Assembly (NCBI GenBank): GCA_035358815.1
Contig: DAOPQC010000001.1
Span: 346,561 to 410,560, forward strand
From: Thermoanaerobaculales bacterium
Lineage (GTDB): Bacteria > Acidobacteriota > Thermoanaerobaculia > Thermoanaerobaculales > Sulfomarinibacteraceae
Direction of reading: 5' to 3'
Length of the DNA stretch: 64,000 nt
Shown here: positions 1-7,302 of the stretch, one piece after another
Position numbering within the stretch: the stretch's first letter is position 1
How the letters are laid out: the number at the start of each line of letters is the position of its first letter
Position numbers and translations under genes: made by a program
Notes under the pieces: model-generated
Databases searched by the model: none
The model's input: the letters and a program-made list of their open reading frames with translations, nothing else
What the model was told of the DNA's origin: nothing

Positions 1-19
1 GGCTGCGTACTTTCCGGCT

Positions 20-47
20 GGGGTCCGGGAACAGACAGTAGGACCCC
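20..47. other. Inverted repeat upstream of the PilZ gene
   Basis: A 7-bp inverted repeat (GGGGTCC at 20-26, GGACCCC at 41-47) lies about 40 bp before the first gene. It could be a weak hairpin left from an upstream transcript or an operator. No T tract follows it and no clear promoter hexamers are visible in bases 1-83. Confidence 0.3.
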
Positions 48-83
48 GGGCACGGGCGGCCCGGAGCGGAGGGACTGCGGGCG

Positions 84-815
84 ATGAGCGATGGCCGGCG
101 GACCGTTCTCGTGATTCCAGGCGACCGGGCCGGGGAGACTGATCTGATGCGGCTGCTGATGCCGCTGCTGGTGCCCTTGGGGTGCTCGACCGAGCTCTCG
201 TCCGAGGGGTACGGGGTCACCGCGATCGTCGAGCGGAGGCAGTACGACCTCGTCGTGGTCTCCTTCCCGATCGGGGAGCCGCCGCTGCCGGCGCTGCTCA
301 AGTCGATGCGCTGGAAGCAATCGGCCTGCCGGCGCACGCCCCTCCTGGTCGTGTCCAGCCGCGAGCAGCGGCAGCAAGCCGACGAGCTCGTCAACCGCGG
401 CGTCAACCGGGTCGTCAATCGCGACGCCACCGACTGGGAGCTCGACAGCGTGCTCCGCGAGCTGCTGGCGGTCGAGCCGCGGGTCCGCTACACCACGCTG
501 GTCAAGGTTGAGCTGCCCCACGGCCGGCGCACCGAGTACACCCTTGCCCAGCTCGACAACCTGTCGACCAGCGGCATGCTGATCCGCGGCCACGACGACG
601 TCGAGGTCGGGGCGCCGATGCCGTTCGAGATGCCGCTGTCGGGCGATCCGACGCCGATCCGAGGCGTCGCCGAGGTGGTCCGGCCGACGACCCGCGAGCG
701 GGAGGGGCTGGTCGGCTTCGCCGCCCGCTTCGTCCGCATCGACGGCGACGGCGCCGACCGGCTCGCGCGCTTCGTCCGTCAACGGATGGCGGACCTCGAG
801 GGCAGCCGGGTATAG
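84..815 (+). CDS. Receiver-like / PilZ two-domain protein (243 aa)
   Basis: Residues 1-125 have the alternating strand/helix pattern of a response-regulator receiver, but the usual phospho-acceptor position reads YDLVVVSFPIGEPP, with Ser where Asp is expected, so it is probably a pseudo-receiver. Residues 130-240 look like a PilZ domain: LDNLSTSGMLIRG matches the (D/N)xSxxG strand of c-di-GMP-binding PilZ proteins. The upstream RxxxR motif is not clean (RVRYT), so nucleotide binding is uncertain. The ATG at 84 follows a GGAGGG-like site. The HAD gene starts 33 bp downstream on the same strand. The likely role is a cytosolic c-di-GMP-linked adaptor; its target cannot be read from context. Confidence 0.75.
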   Translation: MSDGRRTVLVIPGDRAGETDLMRLLMPLLVPLGCSTELSSEGYGVTAIVERRQYDLVVVSFPIGEPPLPALLKSMRWKQSACRRTPLLVVSSREQRQQADELVNRGVNRVVNRDATDWELDSVLRELLAVEPRVRYTTLVKVELPHGRRTEYTLAQLDNLSTSGMLIRGHDDVEVGAPMPFEMPLSGDPTPIRGVAEVVRPTTREREGLVGFAARFVRIDGDGADRLARFVRQRMADLEGSRV

Positions 816-848
816 TGGGCCCGCCGCGGCTGCGGCGACGGGAGACCG

Positions 849-1571
849 GTGGGGCCGCTCGCGATCCTCTTCGACCTCGACGACACGCTGCTCGCCAACC
901 CGATGGGCACCTTCGTGCCGGCCTACTTCCGGGCCCTCACCGAGCACCTGGCGGGCGAGCTGCCGCCGCGCCTGCTCGTCGACCAGCTGCTCGCGGCGAC
1001 CCGCGCCATGGACGACAACCGTGATCCGGCGCGGACCAACGAGCAGGCCTTCGCCGATGCCTTCTTCCCCGGCCTCGGCCGCGATCCGGCCGAGCTGGGG
1101 CCGCTGTTCGAGCGCTTCTACCGAGACGCCTTCCCCGGGCTGCGCAGCCTGACCGCGCCGGTGCCCGGCGCCCTCGAGACGGTCCGCTGGGCGCTCGCCG
1201 GCGGCCGCCAGGTGGCGATCGCCACCAACCCGCTGTTTCCCAGGACCGCGATCCTGCAGCGGATGGAGTGGGCCGGGCTGACTCTCGATGAGCTGCCGAT
1301 CGGCCTCGTCACCAGCTACGAGGACATGCACGCCACCAAGGTGCGTCCGGCCTACTACGCAGAGGTCGCCGAGCGGCTGGGCCGCCGGCCCGAGGAGTGC
1401 GTGATGGTCGGCGACAACTGGCTGTGGGACGTCGTGCACTCGACGGCGGCGGGGATGGCGGCCTGGTGGATCGCTCCGCCCGAGGCTGTTGCGCCCGACC
1501 CGGACCTCGAGATCCTCGGCCAGGGCTCGCTGGCGAACTTCCTCGCCTTCGCCAGGCGGGAGTGGGGGTAG
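849..1571 (+). CDS. HAD-superfamily hydrolase (240 aa)
   Basis: The four HAD motifs are in order: FDLDDTLL (nucleophile D9, general acid D11), IATN around T126, Lys164 in TKVRP, and VGDNWLWD with D189 and D194. Length and cap position fit the phosphoglycolate-phosphatase-like subfamily of soluble phosphatases, but the substrate cannot be read. The start is GTG at 849, because the nucleophile strand begins only a few residues later and the previous gene ends at 815. Hexamer repeats (1613-1700) lie just downstream and may end the transcript. Confidence 0.8.
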   Translation: MGPLAILFDLDDTLLANPMGTFVPAYFRALTEHLAGELPPRLLVDQLLAATRAMDDNRDPARTNEQAFADAFFPGLGRDPAELGPLFERFYRDAFPGLRSLTAPVPGALETVRWALAGGRQVAIATNPLFPRTAILQRMEWAGLTLDELPIGLVTSYEDMHATKVRPAYYAEVAERLGRRPEECVMVGDNWLWDVVHSTAAGMAAWWIAPPEAVAPDPDLEILGQGSLANFLAFARREWG

Positions 1572-1612
1572 GGCTCAGCCGGTCCGAGGGACGGCTGCGC
1601 CTTCACCGTACA

Positions 1613-1700
1613 CGTTCCCGTTCCCGATCCCGTTCCCGAAATGACCAAGCAGGGCCGGGGCAAACCCGGGAACGGGAACGGGCACGGGAGCGGGAACGGG
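1613..1700. repeat. GGRVRC hexamer repeat, inverted pair (locus 1)
   Basis: Bases 1613-1638 are tandem CGTTCC-type units and bases 1665-1700 are the complementary CGGGAA-type units, so the two blocks can form an imperfect stem of about 26 bp (three mismatches by eye) around a 26-base loop. The site lies between the HAD gene and the receiver-LpxC gene, both on the + strand. No T tract follows. Confidence 0.8.
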
Positions 1701-1776
1701 TTTCGAGGCCCCCTCGCGGGCGGCGGCAGGTGGAACCGGCTTGACCCGCGCCCCCCGAACGCGTGAAACTCCCGTC

Positions 1777-3084
1777 ATGAACGAGCTGATCCTGATCGTC
1801 GACGACGAAGAGGGCATCCTGGTCGCGCTCGCCAACATCCTCCGCGACGAGGGGTTCCGGACCATCGCCACGACCCGCGGCGAGGAGGCCCTCGAGCTGT
1901 ACCGGATGCAGCGGCCGGACGCGGTGTTCCTCGACATCTGGCTGCCCGACCGCGACGGCCTGGAGACGCTGCAGGCGCTGCGGGAGCTCGACCCCGGCGC
2001 GGCGGTGATCATGATGTCCGGCCACGGCACCTCCACCACCGCGGTCAAGGCGATCAAGATGGGCGCCCAAGACTACCTGGAGAAGCCGCTGTCCTACGAC
2101 CTCACCATCGACGCCGTGCGCAGCGCGCTGGCAGCCCGTGCGGCGGCCGGCCGGCCCCAGTTGCTCGACGCCGGCGGCGAGCGCGCAATGCCGGCTCGAG
2201 AGCTGGCGCCGCCGCCCGAGCTGCCGCTCCTCGAGACGAGCGACCGGCCGCAGCGGACGATCCGGACCAGCTCGGTGATGTACGGGCTCGGCCTCCACTC
2301 CGGCGGGCGCACCGGCATGGCGCTGCAGCCGCTACCCCCGGACAGCGGCATCCACTTCCTGACCCTGCCCGGCGCCACCGTCATCCCGGCCCACATCAGC
2401 TCGGTCGCCGACACCGAGTACGCGACCACTCTCACCCGCGGAGGCGAGAGCGTCCGCACCGTCGAGCACCTGCTGTCGGTGCTGCACGCCTACGGCGTCT
2501 GCAATCTGCTCGTCAAGGTGCACGGCGAGATCCCGGTCCTCGACGGCTCCGCGGTCGAGTTCTGCCGCCACATCGACGAGATCGGGGTGGTCGACCAGGA
2601 CGCGCCGCAGCGCGAGATCGTCATCGATCGACGCTACGAGCTGGCAGGCGGGACCGAGAAGTCGATGGTGATCGAGCCCGCGGACTCCTTCTCGGTGTCC
2701 TACCTGCTGCGCTACCCGCCCCCGATCGGCGAGCAGTACTTCGAGTTCACGCTGTCGAGCCCGGAGGCCTACCGCGACCAGATCGCCCCGGCGAGGACGT
2801 TCGGTTTCATGCGCGACCTCAAGATGATCAACGAGCTCGGCCTGGGGTCGGGCGGGCGCCTCGACAACTTCATCCTGGTCGGCGAGGACGAGGTGGTCAA
2901 CACCGCGCTCCGCTTCCCGGACGAGTTCGTGCGCCACAAGATCCTGGACATCATCGGCGACCTCTACCTGCTCGGCTACCGGATGCGGGGCCGGGTGACG
3001 GCCCGGTTGACCGGCCACCGCGACAACATCGCCATCCAGCGCAGGATCCTCGCCGACGCGATCTCCTCAGCTGCGGCGCCGTAG
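1777..3084 (+). CDS. lpxC: Receiver domain - LpxC fusion (435 aa)
   Basis: LpxC removes the acetyl group from UDP-3-O-acyl-GlcNAc, the committed step of lipid A synthesis, in the cytosol with a catalytic Zn2+. Residues 159-435 carry the expected motifs: TVEHLL (E230, H231), ARTFGF near 340, HKILDIIGD (H387, D391) and GHRDN (H414), so the active site looks complete. Residues 1-120 form a full receiver domain (acidic D9/D10, phospho-acceptor D53, S81, K103) whose MSGHGTSTTAVKAIKMGA stretch resembles NtrX-type receivers. A Pro-rich linker of about 40 residues joins the two. LpxC is normally about 300 aa and stands alone. The ATG at 1777 is chosen because MNELILIVDDEE is a canonical receiver start; an upstream TTG at 1741 adds nothing recognisable. 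The last 18 bp overlap the 3' end of rsmD on the other strand. Confidence 0.9.
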   Translation: MNELILIVDDEEGILVALANILRDEGFRTIATTRGEEALELYRMQRPDAVFLDIWLPDRDGLETLQALRELDPGAAVIMMSGHGTSTTAVKAIKMGAQDYLEKPLSYDLTIDAVRSALAARAAAGRPQLLDAGGERAMPARELAPPPELPLLETSDRPQRTIRTSSVMYGLGLHSGGRTGMALQPLPPDSGIHFLTLPGATVIPAHISSVADTEYATTLTRGGESVRTVEHLLSVLHAYGVCNLLVKVHGEIPVLDGSAVEFCRHIDEIGVVDQDAPQREIVIDRRYELAGGTEKSMVIEPADSFSVSYLLRYPPPIGEQYFEFTLSSPEAYRDQIAPARTFGFMRDLKMINELGLGSGGRLDNFILVGEDEVVNTALRFPDEFVRHKILDIIGDLYLLGYRMRGRVTARLTGHRDNIAIQRRILADAISSAAAP

Positions 3085-3636
3085 CAGGACCACCCGCGAC
3101 GCGCCGCCGGCGAGGTCGCGTTCGATCTCCAGCCGCTCCGGGAGCGACCCCTCGACGTCGGCCCGCGCCGGGCACTCGAGGCAGGCGGTGGCCCCGGGCT
3201 CCAGCGCCCCGGTGGAGAAGGCAGCCACCAGCGCCTCCAGCCCCTCCTGCCACGACTCGAAGGGCGGGTCGGCCCACGCCAGCGAGAAGCGCTCGCCGGC
3301 GGCGGCGAGCTCCTCCACCGCGGTTCGGGCCGGCCGGCGCAGCACGCGCGCCCGCCCGGACGAGCCGCAGAGCGCCTCGCAGTTGGCCTCGACCAGTCGA
3401 GCCGCGATGTGGTCGCGCTCGACGAACACCGCGCGGGCCGCGCCGCGGGACAGGGCCTCGAGCCCGACCGCTCCGGTCCCGGCGAACAGGTCGAGGACCA
3501 TGGCTCCGGCGACCCGGTCCCCGAGCACCGCGAAGGCGCGCTCGCGCATGGCATCGGGGGTCGGCCGCAGCCGCCGGTTGCCGCGTCCGGGGCCCTTGAG
3601 CCGCCGTGAGCGCCAGTCGCCACCGGTGATCCTCAT
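3067..3636 (-). CDS. rsmD: 16S rRNA (guanine966-N2)-methyltransferase RsmD (189 aa)
   Basis: RsmD methylates G966 of 16S rRNA during 30S assembly using S-adenosylmethionine. The protein starts MRITGGDWRSRRL with the typical RsmD N-terminus. It then shows RPTPDAMRERAF, the SAM-binding LDLFAGTGAVGLEALSRGA, and the catalytic WADPPF near residue 125. Full length is normal for the family. The start codon overlaps the stop of the upstream gene (ATGA at 3633-3636), so the two are probably translationally coupled. The 3' end overlaps the receiver-LpxC gene convergently. Confidence 0.92.
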   Translation of the reverse strand: MRITGGDWRSRRLKGPGRGNRRLRPTPDAMRERAFAVLGDRVAGAMVLDLFAGTGAVGLEALSRGAARAVFVERDHIAARLVEANCEALCGSSGRARVLRRPARTAVEELAAAGERFSLAWADPPFESWQEGLEALVAAFSTGALEPGATACLECPARADVEGSLPERLEIERDLAGGASRVVLLRRRS

Positions 3637-4298
3637 GGGGCGTGCTCGATGACCTCGACCACGAGCGTGCGGATCTCGCCCGCCGGCACCAGCTCGTTGA
3701 TGTAGCTCCCGCGATGCTCGAGGACCAGGGCGCCGTCGTCGCGGACCTCGATCAGCTCGGCGACCGCACCGCCGCGTAGCCGGACCACGTCCCCGACCCG
3801 GGGCTGCCAGCGGTCGACGCCGGGCCCGGCCGACACGCCGACGAGCGCCTGCTGCTCGAGGTCGTCGAGGGTGGCGATCAGCCGCGTCGCGGCCAGGCTG
3901 TAGACGGTCATCGACGAGTAGGTGAACCGGATCGGCCCTCCGGGGGCGACGTGGACGGTGACCACCCCGCGGCCTCCGGAGCCGCTCGCGCTCGGGAGCT
4001 CGTCGGCCTCGGCGAGCTCGGCTGCGTCGCGCTGGATGGCCGCCAGGTAGCCGGCGTACTGATCGGCAGGGAGCGTGACCTGGCGGAACAGGCCGCGCTC
4101 GCCTCCGCGCCGGCCCGACACCACCACGACCGCGTTCGAGAACAGCGAGGTGCGGATCTCGCGGTCGCGAATCGTGAGAATGCGCTCCACCACCGGCGCC
4201 GGCGCGGCGGTCTCGCCGGCCGGCGCCCCCGGCGCCGCCAGGACGACCGCGCCGAGGGCGGCGAGCCCGGCCGCGATGAGCCTGGTCGCGGCGGTCAT
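3633..4298 (-). CDS. Secreted/periplasmic protein of unknown function (221 aa)
   Basis: The N-terminus (MTAATRLIAAGLAALGAVVLAAPGAPAG) reads as a Sec signal peptide. The mature part has no motif I recognise; it contains mixed strands, a Gly/Ser patch near residue 105 and a C-terminal half with a short SH3-like strand pattern (RVGDVVRLRGGAVAELIEVR). It sits between an RNA nucleotidyltransferase and rsmD with 4-base overlaps on both sides, so it is co-translated with RNA-modifying enzymes despite apparently being exported. Nothing in the sequence explains that pairing. Confidence 0.75.
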   Translation of the reverse strand: MTAATRLIAAGLAALGAVVLAAPGAPAGETAAPAPVVERILTIRDREIRTSLFSNAVVVVSGRRGGERGLFRQVTLPADQYAGYLAAIQRDAAELAEADELPSASGSGGRGVVTVHVAPGGPIRFTYSSMTVYSLAATRLIATLDDLEQQALVGVSAGPGVDRWQPRVGDVVRLRGGAVAELIEVRDDGALVLEHRGSYINELVPAGEIRTLVVEVIEHAP

Positions 4299-6937
4299 TC
4301 GACCACCTCCGTGCCGCCGGCGTTGCGGGCGGCGTCGATCGCGAACTCGAGCGCCTGCTCCGGACCGATCTCGCGGTCGACCACCGCGTCGCGGGCGCGG
4401 CGGATGGCGCGGCCGACGTGAGGGCCGGGCGGGATTCCGGCGTCCAGCAGCTGGCCGCCGCTGACCGGTGGCTGCAGCCGCACCGCCAGCTCGATCGCGT
4501 CAGCCAGCCGTCGCCTCGCGACGAGATCGATGCCGGCCATTGCCAGCAGGAGGACCTCGGGCGGCCGGCCCTCGGCCAGGCGGAGCCGCCGCGACGGCGG
4601 CAGGGAGGCGTCCCTGGCTGCGGCGCGCACCTCGTCGACGCTGCCCGGCAGCTCCACCATCCGCCGCGCGAGATCGCCCGCCAGCTGCAGCCGCTCGGTG
4701 ATGCGACGCTCGGCCCCGGTCGGCGCGCGCAGCACCAGCGCGCCCAGGAACAGGAACCAGGCATCCGGCGGCGGGCCGAGGCGCTCGAGCTGGTACCAGG
4801 CGAGCTGGCCCTCCACCTCCAGCAGGAACGACCGCAGATCCTCGCTCCATTGCAGGTCCGGGAAGATCACCGGGAGCAGGCCGAGCTCGGCGAGGAGCGA
4901 CAGCGACAGCGTCGGGTGGGGCTGCTCCAGGAGGTGCTCGAGCTCGCGCCGCAGCCGCTGGCCGGACAGGCGGTCGAAGACCCGCTCCCGAACCGCGGTC
5001 GCGATCAGGTTGCGGGTGTCGGGAGCGACCGCGAAGGACAGCCGCCGCGCGTAGCGGACGGCGCGAATGGCGCGCGTCGGGTCGTCGATGAAGGACAGCG
5101 AGTGAAGGACCCGGATCTCCTTGCGATGGATGTCCTTGCGACCGCCGAAGAAGTCGACCATCTCACCATGACGGTCGCCGGCGAGCGCCACGGCGAGGGC
5201 GTTGATCGTGAAGTCCCGCCGGTACAGGTCCTGGCGGATGAGCGAGGTCTCGACCTCGGGCAGCGCCGCCGGGGTGCTGTAGAACTCGGTGCGCGCCGAG
5301 GCGACGTCGACGCGGTGGCCGTCGGCCAGGGTCACGACCGCCGTGAGAAACGGCGCGTGCGGGTGCGACCGGCCGCCCAGGGCCGCGGCCAGCGCCTCGG
5401 CGAACAGGATGCCGTCACCCTCGACCACCAGGTCGACGTCCTCGCTCGGCCGCCCGAGCAGCAGGTCCCGCACCATGCCGCCGACCAGGTACGCGGTGCA
5501 GCCCTGCTCGTCCGCCACCTGTCGGGCGGCGGCCAGCAGCTCCTGCACCCACGGCGGCGCCTGCTCGCGGAGCAGCCTCGTCACCGGCTGGCTGATCGGT
5601 CGCACTCCGGCCATGCGGTGGTCGAGGGGTGCCCCGGTGGCGTGCTGCCGCTCGAACATCCGCCGGAACAGCTCCATCCTGGTGACGATGCCCGCCGGGC
5701 GCCCGTCGTCCTCGACGATCACGAAACGGTGGGAGCGTTCGAGGAAGAGGTCGCGCAGCACGGGCAAGGGGGTCCGCGCGGGCACCACCGGGAGGTCCGG
5801 CTGCATCACCGACTGCACCGGGCGCTCCGCCATGCCGTGGCTGAGCGCGCGGTCGAGGATCTGCCGGGTCACCATCCCAACCAGCCGGTCGGCTGCGGGG
5901 TCCCGGACCGGCAGGGCGTTGACCCGGAGCTGGTTGATCCGCCGCTTGGTCTCGGCAACGGTCGCGTCGAGCTCGATGGTGAAGATCCGCCGCGCCGCGA
6001 TGTCGATCGCGGCCGTCGGCGGCGGCATCTCCTCCTCGAGGACCCGCAGCAGGTCCTCGCGAAGCTCCACCGGCATCCGGCCGGCGACCCGCGCCGAAGC
6101 CGCAGTGGGATGGCCCCCGCCTCCGAATCGCTGCGCCACCCGCCCGGCGTGGAGGCCGCTCATCCGGCTCCTGATGATCAGGTTGCAGTGCGGCGGTCGA
6201 ACCAGCATCACCACGCCGACCGGAATCTCGAAGGTCTCCACCCAACGGTGGACCACGTAGGCCGCCTCCTCGTGGTAGCGATCGACCTCGACCATCGACA
6301 GCTGGACCGGGGTCTCGCGAACCAGGACCTCCTCGCAGCCCTCGACGATCCGATTGAGCAGCTCGAGCTGGTCGGGCTGGAGGGCCTTCATCACCCAGCG
6401 CCGCACCCAGTCCAGGGATCCGCCCTGCTCGAGCAGCCAGGCCACGATCCGCAGGTCGGTCGGGGTGGTCTCGCGGTAGGAGAGGCCGCCGGTGTCCTCG
6501 TAGATGCCCATCAGCAGCAGCGAGGCCTCCTCGGAGGACGGCAGCAGCTCTCGCTCCCGCAGCAGCTGCGCCACGATGGTGCAGGTGGCTCCCACCGGCC
6601 GCGAGATCACCTCGGCGGCCCCGAGCAGGTCCTCCTCGGTGACGTGGTGATCGATCATCGTGATCGGACAGCGGGCGCGCTCGATCAGCTGCCAGACCTC
6701 GCCGAGGCGAGCCGGGTTCCGGGTGTCGGCCACCACGACGTGCTCGAGGGTCTCGCGGCGCGCCTGCCGCAGCTTGACCTCCGGGAAGCTGAACCGCGTG
6801 TCCTCCATGAAGCGCCGGACCGCCACCTCCTGCGAGCCCGGGAACAGCACCTGATGGTCGGGGTAGAGGCGCACTGCGCAGACCGCCGCCGCGAAGGCGT
6901 CGAAGTCGGCGGAGAGGTGGGTGGTGATGGCCTTCAC
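4295..6937 (-). CDS. DHH-CBS-nucleotidyltransferase, A-adding/poly(A) polymerase family (880 aa)
   Basis: The domains run in order. A DHH phosphoesterase-type region includes SADFDAF at 9-15 and IDHH at 95-98, and a DHHA1 motif GGGGHPTAAS sits at 272-281. Two CBS domains follow (about 317-432). The last part is a class II nucleotidyltransferase/poly(A) polymerase domain with LVGGMVRDLLLG (484-495), the acidic pair D500/D502 and the RDFTINALA and DPTRAIRAVRYARRL motifs. This long architecture is known in bacteria with split CC-adding and A-adding enzymes, where it adds the terminal A of tRNA CCA; whether this one is A-adding or CCA-adding cannot be decided from sequence alone. The GTG at 6937 is chosen because translation upstream runs into hexamer repeats. 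Its stop overlaps the start of the secreted-protein gene. Confidence 0.85.
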   Translation of the reverse strand: MKAITTHLSADFDAFAAAVCAVRLYPDHQVLFPGSQEVAVRRFMEDTRFSFPEVKLRQARRETLEHVVVADTRNPARLGEVWQLIERARCPITMIDHHVTEEDLLGAAEVISRPVGATCTIVAQLLRERELLPSSEEASLLLMGIYEDTGGLSYRETTPTDLRIVAWLLEQGGSLDWVRRWVMKALQPDQLELLNRIVEGCEEVLVRETPVQLSMVEVDRYHEEAAYVVHRWVETFEIPVGVVMLVRPPHCNLIIRSRMSGLHAGRVAQRFGGGGHPTAASARVAGRMPVELREDLLRVLEEEMPPPTAAIDIAARRIFTIELDATVAETKRRINQLRVNALPVRDPAADRLVGMVTRQILDRALSHGMAERPVQSVMQPDLPVVPARTPLPVLRDLFLERSHRFVIVEDDGRPAGIVTRMELFRRMFERQHATGAPLDHRMAGVRPISQPVTRLLREQAPPWVQELLAAARQVADEQGCTAYLVGGMVRDLLLGRPSEDVDLVVEGDGILFAEALAAALGGRSHPHAPFLTAVVTLADGHRVDVASARTEFYSTPAALPEVETSLIRQDLYRRDFTINALAVALAGDRHGEMVDFFGGRKDIHRKEIRVLHSLSFIDDPTRAIRAVRYARRLSFAVAPDTRNLIATAVRERVFDRLSGQRLRRELEHLLEQPHPTLSLSLLAELGLLPVIFPDLQWSEDLRSFLLEVEGQLAWYQLERLGPPPDAWFLFLGALVLRAPTGAERRITERLQLAGDLARRMVELPGSVDEVRAAARDASLPPSRRLRLAEGRPPEVLLLAMAGIDLVARRRLADAIELAVRLQPPVSGGQLLDAGIPPGPHVGRAIRRARDAVVDREIGPEQALEFAIDAARNAGGTEVVE

Positions 6938-6982
6938 GGGTCCATTGTAGGGGACGGAGGGGTAGGGGTTGGGGATTGGCTC

Positions 6983-7070
6983 CCGCTTCCGCTTCCGCTT
7001 CCGCGCCCGCTTCCGGGATGGGGTGATCGGGGAAGGGGTCAGCGCCCGCTTCCGGATGCGCTTCCGCGCG
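6983..7070. repeat. GGRVRC hexamer repeat, left arms (locus 2)
   Basis: Complement-oriented units (GCTTCC/GCGCCC type) occur at 6983-7015 and again at 7042-7070. Together with the opposite-strand block at 7231-7262 they form a potential long-range hairpin across the 365-bp gap between the nucleotidyltransferase start and the M14 peptidase stop. The stretch between them (7071-7230) shows no gene I can support. Confidence 0.75.
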
Positions 7071-7230
7071 TGAGACAGTCCTCCGATCGGGCGGCGCTGA
7101 TCTGTTGAGCCCTGACCGGCTTGCACCTCCCCCGTCGTGCATCGAACAGATCAGGTCCCCGACGCGCAAATGGCATTCCACACCGTTCAGACGCCTGGTA
7201 GCTGCCGGACGAGATCAGTTCATCGCATCG

Positions 7231-7262
7231 GGCGCGGAAGCGGAAGCGGGCGCGGAAGCGGG
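7231..7262. repeat. GGRVRC hexamer repeat, right arm (locus 2)
   Basis: Tandem GCGGAA/GCGGGC units complementary to 6983-7070, lying 40 bp downstream of the M14 peptidase stop codon when read on the minus strand. Confidence 0.75.
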
Positions 7263-7302
7263 TGGCGGCCCTAGATCCTATCCCCCAGATCCTAGCTCCT
7301 CC

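Noticed and set aside
1397..1744. Arg/Glu/Ser-rich open frame running through the hexamer array
   Set aside because: The protein-like repeat (RSRSRSRS, RERERE) is just translation of the six-base DNA repeat; overlaps the HAD gene.
4418..7108. An 896-codon open frame antisense to the nucleotidyltransferase
   Set aside because: Shadow frame of a real gene with complete catalytic motifs on the other strand; no start signal.
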